A DNA stretch of 45,253 bases from an uncultured Planctomycetaceae bacterium (GTDB lineage: Bacteria; Planctomycetota; Planctomycetia; Pirellulales; UBA1268), in assembly GCA_903951635.1 (NCBI GenBank), contig CAJBCV010000273.1:1-45253 (forward strand), in the 5' to 3' direction. The notes under the pieces were generated by a model. It was not told the DNA's origin. It ran no database searches and saw only the letters and a program-made list of their open reading frames with translations. A program made the position numbers and the translations under genes. Shown here piece by piece: positions 14,830 to 24,877 of this stretch; position 1 is the stretch's first letter, and every line of letters starts with the position of its first letter.

Positions 14830-16680
14830 TCATTCCGTCAGGCCGCTGACGATGTCGTGCGCCGCCCGTTCGATCTTCCGCTGCCGATCGGAAAGCCGCC
14901 GGACCGCGTCGAGCAGTTCGGGTTCCTCCGCAGTTTCAGCCCCCTCACCGAGGACCTGCGAAAACCGTCGCGTCCGCGTGTTCACGCGCATCTGCAAAGA
15001 CCGGATCATCTTCAACTCGGAAAGTTTGTCGACCAGCGGCTGTTCCCCGGGCTCGGCGGGGCGGCCGCCGGCGGCCCCTTTCTGCTGTTGCTGCTGCTCA
15101 CGCTGGGCCTTCTCGAGCGCCGCGACCATCTCCTCGAGGCTCGCCACGATGTCCTGGATGATGCCCCGGGTGGTGCCGCCGACGTCGCCACGCCCGAGGC
15201 GGGCGGCGGCCTGCGTCGCATCGTCGCGAACCTGCTCGAGCGCCTCCGGGATCGCCACGGCCGAGCCGTCGTCGCGGACGAGGGTCAGCGCCTTGACGGC
15301 GTCGGCGCCGATCGCCGACTGCTCACGGCCGAGCCGTGCCGCCTCGAGTTCCCGTTCGCGTTCCCGGTCGGCCGTCGGCTCGGCGGCGATCCTTTCGGCC
15401 GCGGCGAGAACTGCCTTCTCGGCCCGGAGCATCGCACGGAGGCGGGTCTCGAGTTGCACAAGCAGCCGTTCGACCTCCTGCTCGCGCATCTGCCGGAGGA
15501 TCTCCTCGAGCTCCGCGCGGGCCGTCTCCAACTCCTCGATCGCCTTTTCCTGTTCCTGCCGGGCATTGCGGCGTTTGGCTTTCTCGATCTCTTCCTCCGC
15601 CTTGCGCATCCGCTCGGCGGCCGCTTCGAGGCGATTCTGGGTGCGTTTCGCCCGCGAAGACTCGTCGTCCCCCTCGGGGGGCGGCTCGGGCTGGTTGCCT
15701 TGTTCGCCCGCCTCGCCACTCCCCTGCCCTTCGGCCGGCTCGCCTCCCGCGGATGGCTTCGTCGAGCCCCCCTTCTCCCCGTCGCCTGACTCGGGCGGTT
15801 TTTCCGCGGCGGGCTTCCCGTCTCCCGGCTGTTGTTCGCCTTCGGCGCCAGGCTTCCCCGCCTCGGCCTCGGCGGACGGATCCTTCGCTCCCTCCTCGGG
15901 CTTTTCGCCGGCGGGCTTTTCGGCCTGGGAATCCTCCGCGCCGTCCTTTCCCTCTGGCTCATCCCCCTTGGCTGGGCCGGACTTCTGGCCGTCCTTCGCC
16001 TCTTTCCCGTTGTTCCCGTCCTTGACGGGCTCGCCGCCGGCGTCTCGCACCTCCATCCGCTTGGCGAATCCACCGAGGTCGCGGGAGAGATCCGAGGTCT
16101 CCACGGCGAGGGCATTTTGCCGGTCGAGGAGTTGCGCCTCGCGACTCCCCGCCTCGGTTGATCCCTCGATGTCCCGCTGCTTCGCGATCAGCTTCGACAC
16201 CCGCGCGAGGAACTGCTTCACCTCCTCCTTGGAGTTGGTGAGATGACGATCGGAATCCCCTGCCTCGAGAAGCGTGAGGAGTTCGCGGAGTTGCTCGATC
16301 GCCGAGGCTTGCGTGGTGCCCGCCTTGAGGAGCTGCCCCTTCTCGAGCAATTGCACGATCGTGTCGAGCCGCCCCCCCACCTCCTGATCGCGGGCCTGTT
16401 CGAACACGCTCCGCAGCACGGCGGCCCGGCGCGGATCGCTCGCCGCGAGGAGATCGGCGAGCCGGAGAAACGTCTTCTCGAGCTCGCGGTACTGGGCAAG
16501 GAGTTCCTGCTCGCGGGCTGCGAGGACCGCCGGATCCTCCCCCGCCTGGGCCGGCGCCGAGCGCGCGGGCCCACTGGCCGGCTCCTGGGAAAACGCCGGC
16601 AGGATCGAGAACCAGCCGAGGACAATGAGGAGGGCGACGGCAGCGCGTCGGCCCCGCCGGCAGGCGTGAATCGATGTCAT
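14830..16680 (-). CDS. Secreted coiled-coil protein of unknown function
   Basis: The 616-residue protein has a clear signal peptide (~1-32, ending LPAFSQ), then charged helices (~45-215, e.g. LAAREQELLAQYRELEKTF) with heptad-like spacing. A low-complexity region at about 220-345, rich in Gly, Lys, Glu, Asp and Pro, contains repeated E-K-P/G-E-K-P steps. A second long coiled coil (~350-470, AAERMRKAEEEIEKAKRRN) follows. The last 65 residues (LSELKMIRSLQMRVNTRTRR) look globular and conserved. ATG 16680 overlaps the stop of the preceding membrane protein by ATGA. Architecture suggests a periplasmic tether or spacer between partners encoded in the same operon; no enzymatic motif is visible. Confidence 0.75.
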   Translation of the reverse strand: MTSIHACRRGRRAAVALLIVLGWFSILPAFSQEPASGPARSAPAQAGEDPAVLAAREQELLAQYRELEKTFLRLADLLAASDPRRAAVLRSVFEQARDQEVGGRLDTIVQLLEKGQLLKAGTTQASAIEQLRELLTLLEAGDSDRHLTNSKEEVKQFLARVSKLIAKQRDIEGSTEAGSREAQLLDRQNALAVETSDLSRDLGGFAKRMEVRDAGGEPVKDGNNGKEAKDGQKSGPAKGDEPEGKDGAEDSQAEKPAGEKPEEGAKDPSAEAEAGKPGAEGEQQPGDGKPAAEKPPESGDGEKGGSTKPSAGGEPAEGQGSGEAGEQGNQPEPPPEGDDESSRAKRTQNRLEAAAERMRKAEEEIEKAKRRNARQEQEKAIEELETARAELEEILRQMREQEVERLLVQLETRLRAMLRAEKAVLAAAERIAAEPTADRERERELEAARLGREQSAIGADAVKALTLVRDDGSAVAIPEALEQVRDDATQAAARLGRGDVGGTTRGIIQDIVASLEEMVAALEKAQREQQQQQKGAAGGRPAEPGEQPLVDKLSELKMIRSLQMRVNTRTRRFSQVLGEGAETAEEPELLDAVRRLSDRQRKIERAAHDIVSGLTE

Positions 16681-18971
16681 GGTCGCTCCAACGCCTCCTT
16701 GGCCCGCTGACGCTGACGGCGAAGCGTCTCCGAACGGATCTCCTCCTGCGTCCGGATCACGCCGCGCAGCAGTTCGATCACTTCGTTGTAGGACTCCAAC
16801 TCCATCATCTTATCCAGAACGGCCCGCATCCGGGCCAGCACAAGATCGGCACGGGCGACGATCGCCTCGCGGTCGCTGGCTGCGGCCGCTCTCACCGCCG
16901 TGGCGAGCCCGGGGAGATCGCCGGCGGCAATCGCCGAGAGCGGCGTGGCGATTTGGCCGACGAGCCGCCCGTCGAGCTCCTCGGTGAGCATTCGGTTGTT
17001 GTCGAGTTCACCGCGGATGGCGAGGAAGTCGCGGGCGATCTCGCCGGTCTCTCCGGCCGCGCGGGAAGCCGACTCCGCGAGCCGCCCCGCCTCGAGCGCC
17101 CAGCCGTCCACCTCCGCCGCCGCCGAGCCGTTGCCTCCGTCGGCGCTCCCGCCGCCCGATCCGTTCCCTTCCCCAGACTCCCCCCCTGCCCTCCCCTCTC
17201 CTGGAACGCTCGCGCCCAGTCCTGCGGCGAGTCGCTCGCGGGCCAGGGCGAGGTCGGAGACGACACTTTCGAAGCGACGGCGAAGGAGAATCTCCCGGGC
17301 CTCGAGCATCGCCATCAGCGCCTCGGGCGTGACGACGTCGAGCGACCAGGCATCGCTCTTTGCCTCGTTCGGCCCGCCGCTGAGCGTGCAGCCGTCCCGT
17401 GCCGCCAGCTGCACCGACAGCGCCGCTCCCGGCGTGAGCGCGAGGGGCTCCAGTTCGATCACCTCCGGACTGTCGTCGGTGAACTCGACCAACGGCACGC
17501 CCGGCTTCACGCGCGTCACCGGTACGTTCACCGTCGCCCCGTCCTTGACGGCGACGATGGCCATGGCTTCGGCCAGGCCGTGGTCGTCACTGACGAGGCC
17601 CACAAGCGGGATCCGTGCCTGGGGGGTGACGGCGGTCGAGATGCCGCGCATCCGGAGGGCGACCTGAGGCGCCTCGTCGGGCACCGCGGAGAGCACCACC
17701 GAGATCGGTTCGCGGTTGTCGAGGCCGTCGGTATCGGTGAACCGGGCGACGAGCGTCCGCTCCCCGTCCACCGGCCCGAGTTCCACGGCGATCTCACGCC
17801 CGTCGCTCCCCGACTCCGGCACGGACGGCTCTGCAGCCCCGACGCCCACCTCGGCCAGTCGCGTCTCGACGCCATCCTCGAGCGCCACGACGGCCGCCGA
17901 GCGGAGCGGCTTCGTCGCGCGGAAGCGGAGTGCGACCGTCGACCCACGCGGCACTTGGAGAACGCGCGAGGCCGACACCGCCCTCGTTCCCCCGCCGAGA
18001 TAGCCGGGCAGCGTCGCGACGCAATCGAGTGACTCAAGCGCCGGCGCATCGACGACCACCAGCCGCAGCCCGCGCAGGCGCGCATCGCCACCACGGATCT
18101 CGACGGCGAGATCCTCGTTGACGCCCTTGATGAGATGGCCGAAGGCCTGCACGCCATCGGACACGCCCCCGCGTACGCCCATCCGCTCCGTTCGCCAGGG
18201 GCCGCCGCGGCTGGACCGCGTGCGCAGATCGACGACGTCCGGGATCTCGCGGGCCGCATCGGCCCTGACGCGGAGATCGACGTCGGTGCCCCGGGCCACC
18301 TTGCGGATGCCGGCCGGAAAGCCCTCCGCTTCCAGGCCGGTTCGCCGCGGCCACGGGGTGTCGTCGAGGAGGAGCATCCGCCGCGTCCACAGATCGGCCA
18401 CGGCCGGTTGGAGGCATGCGAGCCCCACGATGCTCGCAACCGCCATTCCCCCGGCCAGCGCCGTGGCCACGAGCCGGCGTCGCCGGAAGAGCCGAGCCGG
18501 TTCGACCTCGCCGACGACCGCGACCGCCTCGCTGATCGTCCGTTCGAGGAGCCCGCGGTCGACATCGCCCACCGGGCCGGTGGAGAGTTCCACGGCCGTC
18601 GAGAGGCTGTCGCGGAATCCCGCATGCCCGCGCTCGAGGAGCGCGGCCAGAGTCGCATCCCCCATCGACACCGCCAACCGCCCCCACAGCTTTCCCCAGA
18701 CCATCGCCACCAAGCCCACCAGCGCCAAGACCACGAGCAACAGGCGGACCCAGGCCGGCGGCTCCACGGCCCAGTCGAAGGCCATCGTCCCGAAGAACAC
18801 CGCCGCGCCCGCCAGGCCAATCAGCGCCAGCGATTCGATCCACACCCAGGCGCGCGTCTGCCGGCGGACGACCTCGATGAGGCCACGGATCCGCGCAAGC
18901 CCCGCGATGGCGGAGGTCGAGAGCGGGGCCGGTGCCGGCGGGGAGGCGGCGGAGGCGATGTCGAGGGGCAC
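16677..18971 (-). CDS. Large membrane protein, DUF4175-like
   Basis: I start this at a GTG (18971) preceded by AGGAGA at 7 bases, giving 764 residues; an ATG at 19064 would overlap the upstream gene by 34 bases and lacks a ribosome site. Two membrane helices near ~45-65 and ~75-97 and a third near ~165-185 precede a large extracytoplasmic part of beta-rich sequence (~200-560). That part includes a conserved-looking LPGYLGGGTR and a D-x-D-G-L-D-N-R-E-P segment. A Gly/Ser-rich linker (~605-640) leads to a helical C-terminal end (~645-764). The arrangement resembles DUF4175-type proteins often encoded beside BatA/VWA genes. The role is unknown; the position suggests a membrane scaffold for the secreted coiled-coil products. 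Confidence 0.65.
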   Translation of the reverse strand: MPLDIASAASPPAPAPLSTSAIAGLARIRGLIEVVRRQTRAWVWIESLALIGLAGAAVFFGTMAFDWAVEPPAWVRLLLVVLALVGLVAMVWGKLWGRLAVSMGDATLAALLERGHAGFRDSLSTAVELSTGPVGDVDRGLLERTISEAVAVVGEVEPARLFRRRRLVATALAGGMAVASIVGLACLQPAVADLWTRRMLLLDDTPWPRRTGLEAEGFPAGIRKVARGTDVDLRVRADAAREIPDVVDLRTRSSRGGPWRTERMGVRGGVSDGVQAFGHLIKGVNEDLAVEIRGGDARLRGLRLVVVDAPALESLDCVATLPGYLGGGTRAVSASRVLQVPRGSTVALRFRATKPLRSAAVVALEDGVETRLAEVGVGAAEPSVPESGSDGREIAVELGPVDGERTLVARFTDTDGLDNREPISVVLSAVPDEAPQVALRMRGISTAVTPQARIPLVGLVSDDHGLAEAMAIVAVKDGATVNVPVTRVKPGVPLVEFTDDSPEVIELEPLALTPGAALSVQLAARDGCTLSGGPNEAKSDAWSLDVVTPEALMAMLEAREILLRRRFESVVSDLALARERLAAGLGASVPGEGRAGGESGEGNGSGGGSADGGNGSAAAEVDGWALEAGRLAESASRAAGETGEIARDFLAIRGELDNNRMLTEELDGRLVGQIATPLSAIAAGDLPGLATAVRAAAASDREAIVARADLVLARMRAVLDKMMELESYNEVIELLRGVIRTQEEIRSETLRRQRQRAKEALERP

Positions 18972-19030
18972 GATACTCTCTCCTGCGGCAGCCAACGGCG
19001 GGCATCGCTTTCCGGGGGGGGAGACTGGTG

Positions 19031-21544
19031 TCAGGCGAGCTTCACGAGACGACGAAGGATCCACTCGACACAGAGAAGCCCGACCCCGAGGGCGAGGAGG
19101 AACGCGTTGAGCCGGCGCTTGAAGGCGCCGTCCGGGGCGCCGGTCTCGTACTCGCGCCGCGACTTGTCAGGAATCCGTGCGGCCAGCGCCGCCGACTCCG
19201 TCGGCCCCCAGGGGGCATCGACGAGAAAGTGGGCCGATCCCCCCGTGATCCCCCCGAGCCGTTCGAGGAGGCCGCGATCGAGGCGGGGCCGCTCGAGCTC
19301 CCGATCGGGAAGCCTGGCCTGGACGCGCCGCGAGACCACCTCGCCGGAACCGTCGCCGAGATCGACGTCGATCCGCCAGCCCCCCTCCCGCGAGGCCACG
19401 AAGCCCCCCTGGAGAACCCCGGGCCGGCCGGGATCGGCGGAGAGCGGCACGGTAACCGACACGCCATCCGGTCCCGCGACGCGACACACCGCCCCGGCCA
19501 AAGCCGTGCCACCGTCGCCGTCGGCAGCGACGACCCGGATGACCACGGTGGCGCCGACCGGATATCGGTCGCGCTCCACGAGGACCCGAGCGCGGCGGGA
19601 GCCGGCGAGGAGGCGCCCCTGCGAGACATGGCGCACCAGTTGCGTCGTCAACCGCTCGAACAGCGCGTCCTCGAGCGATCGCAGCCGCCAGGTCTCGCCG
19701 CTCCCCAGGTAGAACACGCTCCCCGACCCGTAGAACTGCCCGGCCATGGAAATCGGACCACGGGCTTCGGCCGATGGGCCGACCGCGGGGCTCCCGGGGG
19801 GCGCCACGCGGGCGTAGACGGTGGCTCCCGGCTTGGCGACGGTGGCGTCGAAGCAGGAGAAGATCCCCTTGAACTCGCTCCACACCGTCTGACTGGCGAT
19901 TCGGCTCCCGGCCAGCCAAAGAAACTCGGCCTCGGTGCCATCCCGCGTGAACTGGAGCGGCATCGGCTCCTCGAAGCCGGCCGGCTCGTCGACGAGGCCC
20001 TGCCCTGCGCGACGGAGTTCCACCGGATGGAGACCGCGGACGACGGTCGTCTGCGGATCGGCGATCCAGGCATCCATGAACACGTTGCCGGCCACGAGCA
20101 CCAGACCCCCGGATTCCCGGGACACCCACCGCTCGAGCCTGGCCTGTGCCGCCGGATCGAGCAAGCGCCAATCGACGTCGAAGGCGACGATGCAGTCGTA
20201 GGTGGAGAGCTCCTCGGCGGTGGTGGGAAACGATTCGAGGATCCGCCGCGCGTCCTGCGAAGCTCCCCGCGTGGCGGTCCCGAGAACCACGTCGACGGCG
20301 AAGCTCTTGTCCCGCTCGAGGACGTTGCGCATGAACTGGTATTCGCGCGTCGGCCCACTTGCCATGAGGAGCACCTGCGTGACCCGATCGACGACCTCGA
20401 CCTCGGCCACCTGCGAATCGTCCCCCGGCGTCCGGTCACCGGCGGGCGGCACGATGCGCAGGACGAGTTCGTGGCGGCTGGGTGCCTCGAGCCCGGGGAC
20501 CTCGAAACGGACACCGGCCAGTTCGCCGTCGGCCGCGAGGACGATCTCGGTGGCGTCGATGACGCGGCCCCCCTTCGCCGCCGATCCGTCGTCGGCTCCT
20601 TCGGGCGCCGACCGATCGGCCAGCTCGACTTTCACGGTCTGTCCGGCGAGCCCCTGGGCCTGGAGGTAGCCCTGGACGGAGAAGCGGTCCCCGGGATAGA
20701 CCCGCGCCGGAGAGAGCAGATCGGCGACACGGACATTCGTCGGCAAGCGGTCCGAGCCAGTGCCGACGGAGAACACCGGAACCCCCGCCTTGGCGAGTTG
20801 TCCGGCCGCCGCCGCCGGATCGACGCCGGCATTGTTGCCGCCATCGGTGAGGAGGATCACCCCCGCGAGCGTTCCCGGGGGCTCCTGATCGACGACGCGT
20901 ACGAGCGCTTCACCGATCCGGGTCTCGAAACCGCGTGGCTGGAGTTGCTGCCGCCAGTCGCCCTCCGACGGTGGCTCCTTCGCCTCTTCCGGCGCGACAT
21001 TGCTTTCCGGAGCCGGGCCGGAAGCATCCTCAGAAGTGCGGGGGAGCACGGTAAGCGACTCGGCGTCGGCGTCGAAGCGCCACACCGACACCTCGTGCGT
21101 CGGGGCGAGGGCGGCGAGCACGCCTCCGCGCTCCAACACCTCGACGGCCCGTGTCGAGCGCGTCGGCGCGACGAGGGCGGTGGCTTCGGCCCCGGCGTCG
21201 AGCCCCTCCGGGAGCGTCATGCTGGCACTGGCGTCGACGACGACCGCCACCCGCGAAGGAAACACCACCTCGTGTTCGGCGATCCGCTCGAGGTCGAGGT
21301 AGGCCGCGGCGAGCGTGGCCAGCGCGCCGAGCCGCAGCCCGAGGAGCACGAGGCCTACGCCCCGCGGCAGTTCGGCGGCATCGCGCCGGTACATCCAAGC
21401 CACCCACGCCGTCACGGCGACCAGCGCCGCGATCAACAGCGGCATCTGCCACCACTGGGAAAAGCCCTCCACCAGCGCGCTCGAGACGCGGTGCTTGACA
21501 CCATCGGTGACAGCCAGGCAGGGGAGGATGGGGAAAGGTGACAT
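19031..21544 (-). CDS. Membrane-anchored von Willebrand factor A (VWA) domain protein
   Basis: The 837-residue protein has two N-terminal membrane helices (~34-51 and ~64-80), a VWA domain from ~98 and a final membrane helix (~812-832). The metal-ion-dependent adhesion motif is present as D-A-S-A-S-M, with a later 'ILLTDGGNNAG' strand, so metal-dependent partner binding is plausible. A region near ~400-560 (e.g. 'STYDCIVAFDVDW') resembles the glutamine-amidotransferase-like fold often joined to such VWA proteins; I see no catalytic Cys signature. The gene lies between the BatA-like gene (90 bases upstream) and the DUF4175-like gene (59 bases downstream). An eight-G run at 19014-19021 lies in that second gap. 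Confidence 0.8.
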   Translation of the reverse strand: MSPFPILPCLAVTDGVKHRVSSALVEGFSQWWQMPLLIAALVAVTAWVAWMYRRDAAELPRGVGLVLLGLRLGALATLAAAYLDLERIAEHEVVFPSRVAVVVDASASMTLPEGLDAGAEATALVAPTRSTRAVEVLERGGVLAALAPTHEVSVWRFDADAESLTVLPRTSEDASGPAPESNVAPEEAKEPPSEGDWRQQLQPRGFETRIGEALVRVVDQEPPGTLAGVILLTDGGNNAGVDPAAAAGQLAKAGVPVFSVGTGSDRLPTNVRVADLLSPARVYPGDRFSVQGYLQAQGLAGQTVKVELADRSAPEGADDGSAAKGGRVIDATEIVLAADGELAGVRFEVPGLEAPSRHELVLRIVPPAGDRTPGDDSQVAEVEVVDRVTQVLLMASGPTREYQFMRNVLERDKSFAVDVVLGTATRGASQDARRILESFPTTAEELSTYDCIVAFDVDWRLLDPAAQARLERWVSRESGGLVLVAGNVFMDAWIADPQTTVVRGLHPVELRRAGQGLVDEPAGFEEPMPLQFTRDGTEAEFLWLAGSRIASQTVWSEFKGIFSCFDATVAKPGATVYARVAPPGSPAVGPSAEARGPISMAGQFYGSGSVFYLGSGETWRLRSLEDALFERLTTQLVRHVSQGRLLAGSRRARVLVERDRYPVGATVVIRVVAADGDGGTALAGAVCRVAGPDGVSVTVPLSADPGRPGVLQGGFVASREGGWRIDVDLGDGSGEVVSRRVQARLPDRELERPRLDRGLLERLGGITGGSAHFLVDAPWGPTESAALAARIPDKSRREYETGAPDGAFKRRLNAFLLALGVGLLCVEWILRRLVKLA

Positions 21545-21634
21545 GAATGAGGGGTCGGAGGCGCGATCGGATGGGAACGATGGGGCGTGACGGGGAGCGT
21601 GGACGACGAACAGTTCCGAGGGGAGGATTCCGGA

Positions 21635-23965
21635 TCAGGCCGCAGCACCACGCCGCGTGGCGGGATGGTAGCTCGACAACCACGCGACGAGTTGCTCGAG
21701 CAACAAGATGCCGAGGAGGATCGCCAGCAGGGGGGTGACCAACGACACGCCGTTCTGGGTCCGGGCACCCGGATCGATCGACGCGGCATTCTCATAGGTG
21801 AACGGCACTCCCGCCAGCACCTTCTCGAGCCCTTCGCGCCCGGAGCGGGCCAGCTGCCCCTCGTCCGGATCGACGTTCACGGCGAACAGCCGTTCCCGCT
21901 CGAGTCCGTCAGTCCGTCGCCAGCGGACCGCATAGGCCCCGGGGTTGGTGGTGTCGAGCCGCGCTTCCATCCGCCCCGCCGCGGCCGGGCGGGCGGCCTG
22001 ATGGACGACCGTGCCGTCGGGGGGGACGAGGAAATCGACCTCGATTCCGTCCACCGCAGGGTCGAGCATCACCGATACCGGGTCCCCGACGTCGAGCGAC
22101 TCCGCCCGCCTCCGGCCGCTGGCGAGATGGCTCTCGAGCTCGAGCATCACGACGACCCAGCTCGGGTTGCCGCGCGACCAGTTGTTCCACGCCGGTGAAG
22201 CCGTCGTGAGCACGGCGGCCACGATCCCGGCTCCGTACGAACGCTCCACCATCAACGCCGCGCCGTTGCGGAGCGAGAGCAGCCGCCGCAGGCCCGCTTC
22301 GGGGGCCGGCTCCCAGCCCCGCTCGACGGCGGCATAACGGTCGACCCGGACGGCATCGAGGAGCGGATTCCGCTGGCCGGCGAGGACGGCCACGACCGGG
22401 TGCTCCTCGACGACGACGTCGGGGCGCTGCTCGGCGGCGTCGGGGAGCAGATCGACCATGCCGGCGATGGGAACGGGAAAGATGCCGGCGCCGTCGCGAT
22501 GGAGCGTTCGATTGACAACGTCGGGCTTCGTCCGCGGGCCGACGAAGAACACGACGCCGCCGCCGTCCCGGGCGTAGGCCTCAAGCGCGGTCACCTCCGG
22601 GGCATCGAGTCGCTCGACGTCGAGCACCCAGACGGCATCGAACGCCTTGAGATCGAGGGTCGCAAGCGCCCGGGGGGGCTCCATCCGCGGCTGGAGTCCG
22701 GTTGGCGCACCGGCTCCGGGGGCCAACGCCGCGGCGAGATAGAAGGCATCGCCGGCCCGCGACGCCGCCCCCGGGGCGGCGTCGGCCAAAGCGCCGTCGA
22801 TGAGGAGGACATCGACCCGATCGACGACATCGACGACGAGCGACCGGGCGTCATCGGCGGGAAGGATGTCGGCCGGCAGGCGGGCCTCGATGACGTGGCT
22901 GCCCGACTTCTGGAAGCGAACGTCGAACCGCTGCAGGGCACTCTCGCCGGCCGGGATCTCCGGGATGCGGGCCCCGGGCCGGACGACGCCATCCTCACGG
23001 AGATCGACCGTCACGTCGCGCGCCGGGCGCGCACCATCGTTGCGAACGCTCACCTCGAGCGGCACGACAACCCCGGCGGCGGGCACCCCGCCGACCATCG
23101 CCAAGCGCTCGACCGTGAGATTGCCGGCGCTTCCCTCTCCCGCCGCTCCCTCTCCGGCGCAGTCGATGAAGCGGACCTCGGTCCCCCCCGCGGCGAACTG
23201 ACGGAGGATCGCCAGGGTGTCGTCGGCGGAGTCCCATTGGGCCGTGCGGAAGTCGCTCACGACCCACAGCACCTGCGTGGCCTTCGACCCGCCGCCGTCC
23301 CCGAACACGTCGGCCGCGGCAGCGAGGGCGCCAAGCGGCCCGGCGTCGGAGGCCGAGGGCTTCATCGCGGCGAGCGAATCCCGGATCCGCTGCACCCCCT
23401 CCGGGGTCACCGTCTGCCTGGCCACATCCAACCGTCCGGCGGCGCCCGTGGGGGGCACCGTGTCCGCGGTGGCCGGTGCGATCGAGCCGCGGGGCGGAGT
23501 GAACCGCGAAAAACGTCCGACCGCGATCTCCTGACGCCCGCGGGTCGTGGCGAGTTCACCGCAGATCCTTCCCACGACGGCAAGCCCGCGATCGAAGGCC
23601 GTGGCCGCTTCCCCTCCCCCGGCACCACTCCGCTCCCCCATCGAGTAGCTGTCGTCGAGGAGGACGACGTGCGCGGATCGGCCGCCGCCGAGCAGTTGGC
23701 CAAGGGCGTTCGTCCAGCGCGGTTGCGCCATGGCGAGGACGATCCCCAGGATCGCGGCCACGCGGAGGGCGAGGAGGAGCAACTGCTTGAGGAGCACCCG
23801 CGTGCGGTATTTCTTCTGGCTGGCGAGGAGAAACTCCATCGCCGCCCACGGCACGCGGCGGTGGCGGAGGAGATTGATGAGGTGAATGACGATCGGCGCC
23901 GCCACCAAGGGCAGGCCCCACCACAACAACGGAAGGAAGTCGAACGTCGGCACACCGGGCTCCAC
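21635..23965 (-). CDS. BatA-like protein with VWA domain
   Basis: The 776-residue protein opens with the BatA aerotolerance-type N-terminus: LLWWGLPLVAAPIVIHLINL as the first membrane helix, then the RHRRVPWAAMEFLL juxtamembrane motif and a second helix (~55-85). A VWA domain follows with D-D-S-Y-S-M as the adhesion motif. Beta-rich CARDB-like stretches come next ('VVPLEVSVRNDGARPARDVTVDL'), then a further alpha/beta region and a C-terminal membrane helix (~745-765). Proteins of this kind are partners of MoxR ATPases. It lies 12 bases after the DUF58 gene, in the common order MoxR, DUF58, BatA. The specific function is not known for planctomycetes. Confidence 0.85.
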   Translation of the reverse strand: MEPGVPTFDFLPLLWWGLPLVAAPIVIHLINLLRHRRVPWAAMEFLLASQKKYRTRVLLKQLLLLALRVAAILGIVLAMAQPRWTNALGQLLGGGRSAHVVLLDDSYSMGERSGAGGGEAATAFDRGLAVVGRICGELATTRGRQEIAVGRFSRFTPPRGSIAPATADTVPPTGAAGRLDVARQTVTPEGVQRIRDSLAAMKPSASDAGPLGALAAAADVFGDGGGSKATQVLWVVSDFRTAQWDSADDTLAILRQFAAGGTEVRFIDCAGEGAAGEGSAGNLTVERLAMVGGVPAAGVVVPLEVSVRNDGARPARDVTVDLREDGVVRPGARIPEIPAGESALQRFDVRFQKSGSHVIEARLPADILPADDARSLVVDVVDRVDVLLIDGALADAAPGAASRAGDAFYLAAALAPGAGAPTGLQPRMEPPRALATLDLKAFDAVWVLDVERLDAPEVTALEAYARDGGGVVFFVGPRTKPDVVNRTLHRDGAGIFPVPIAGMVDLLPDAAEQRPDVVVEEHPVVAVLAGQRNPLLDAVRVDRYAAVERGWEPAPEAGLRRLLSLRNGAALMVERSYGAGIVAAVLTTASPAWNNWSRGNPSWVVVMLELESHLASGRRRAESLDVGDPVSVMLDPAVDGIEVDFLVPPDGTVVHQAARPAAAGRMEARLDTTNPGAYAVRWRRTDGLERERLFAVNVDPDEGQLARSGREGLEKVLAGVPFTYENAASIDPGARTQNGVSLVTPLLAILLGILLLEQLVAWLSSYHPATRRGAAA

Positions 23966-23977
23966 GGTCGGAAACGG

Positions 23978-24877
23978 TCACACCGCCATGCTGGCGCGGC
24001 GGGAGAGAAACTTCACCAGCGCCGCGTCGACCGGTTCACCGGTGCGGATGAGGGAGTAGTCACACGCCGCCGACGCGGCGCGTCGGCGGGCCTCGGCGAG
24101 AAACTCACCGACCGCGGCGAGATACCCCTCGCGGAGAGCGCGGGGATTGCAGGCGAGATGGTCCGGGATCTCCAGGCCCTCGAACTTCGTCGGCCCCTCG
24201 AAGGGGAAGTCGAGTTCGTCGTCGTCCATGACGTGGAGCAGCACGATATCGTGCCCCCGCTTGCGGAGGAGCTGGAGCCCCTGGAAGACCCCCTCCCGAT
24301 CCCCGAGCAAATCGGAGATGACGACCACCAGGCCGCGGCGCGGCAGCGTCTCGGCGAGCCCCCGGAGCACCGGGAGGAATGCCGTCGGCCGCCCTCCCCG
24401 CGGAGCCTCGAGGACCTCGACGACACTCGCCAACTGCGAGCGCTTCGTCCGCGCCGGCACGCTGGCGCGGACCTTGTCGTCGAACACGGCGCAGCCCGCG
24501 GCATCCCCGTGCGACAGGGCGAGCCAGGCGAGGCTCGCGGCGAGGGTGGCGGCGTAGTCGTATTTGGAGAGCGCGCCAGAGCGGTAGTCCATGCTCGCCG
24601 AGCCGTCGACGAGGAGCGCGAGACGGAGGTTCGTCTCCTCCTCGAACTCCTTGACATAGAGCCGGTCCTGACGACCCCAGACCTTCCAGTCAACACGGCG
24701 CAGGTCGTCCCCGCGCACGTATTCACGGTGCTGGAGAAACTCCACCGACTGCCCCTTGTAGGGGCTCTTGTGGAGACCGGCGAGAACACCCTCGACCACC
24801 GCCCGGGCGCGGAGTTCCAGCCGCGCGATCCGAGCGATCGCCTCAGGATGCAAAAATCGTCTGGAAGCGTGGGTCAC
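23978..24877 (-). CDS. DUF58 domain protein (VWA-like MoxR partner)
   Basis: The 299-residue soluble protein matches the DUF58 family. It begins with helices ('[15 protein letters not shown]'), then the signature '[28 protein letters not shown]', then a VWA-type fold with the adhesion motif DGSASM. The family is the usual cytoplasmic partner encoded directly after moxR; it is thought to receive the ATPase's remodelling activity. The start is a GTG at 24877, inside the last 35 bases of the MoxR gene. That overlap, with a GAGAGGATGAG purine run upstream, points to coupled translation. No membrane segment is visible, unlike the two VWA proteins that follow. Confidence 0.9.
   Translation of the reverse strand: MTHASRRFLHPEAIARIARLELRARAVVEGVLAGLHKSPYKGQSVEFLQHREYVRGDDLRRVDWKVWGRQDRLYVKEFEEETNLRLALLVDGSASMDYRSGALSKYDYAATLAASLAWLALSHGDAAGCAVFDDKVRASVPARTKRSQLASVVEVLEAPRGGRPTAFLPVLRGLAETLPRRGLVVVISDLLGDREGVFQGLQLLRKRGHDIVLLHVMDDDELDFPFEGPTKFEGLEIPDHLACNPRALREGYLAAVGEFLAEARRRAASAACDYSLIRTGEPVDAALVKFLSRRASMAV

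Noticed and set aside
19014..19021. Run of eight G between the VWA stop and the DUF4175-like start as a phase-variation tract
   Set aside because: It lies outside coding sequence and about 40 bases from the start codon; homopolymers of this size are expected in such GC-rich DNA.
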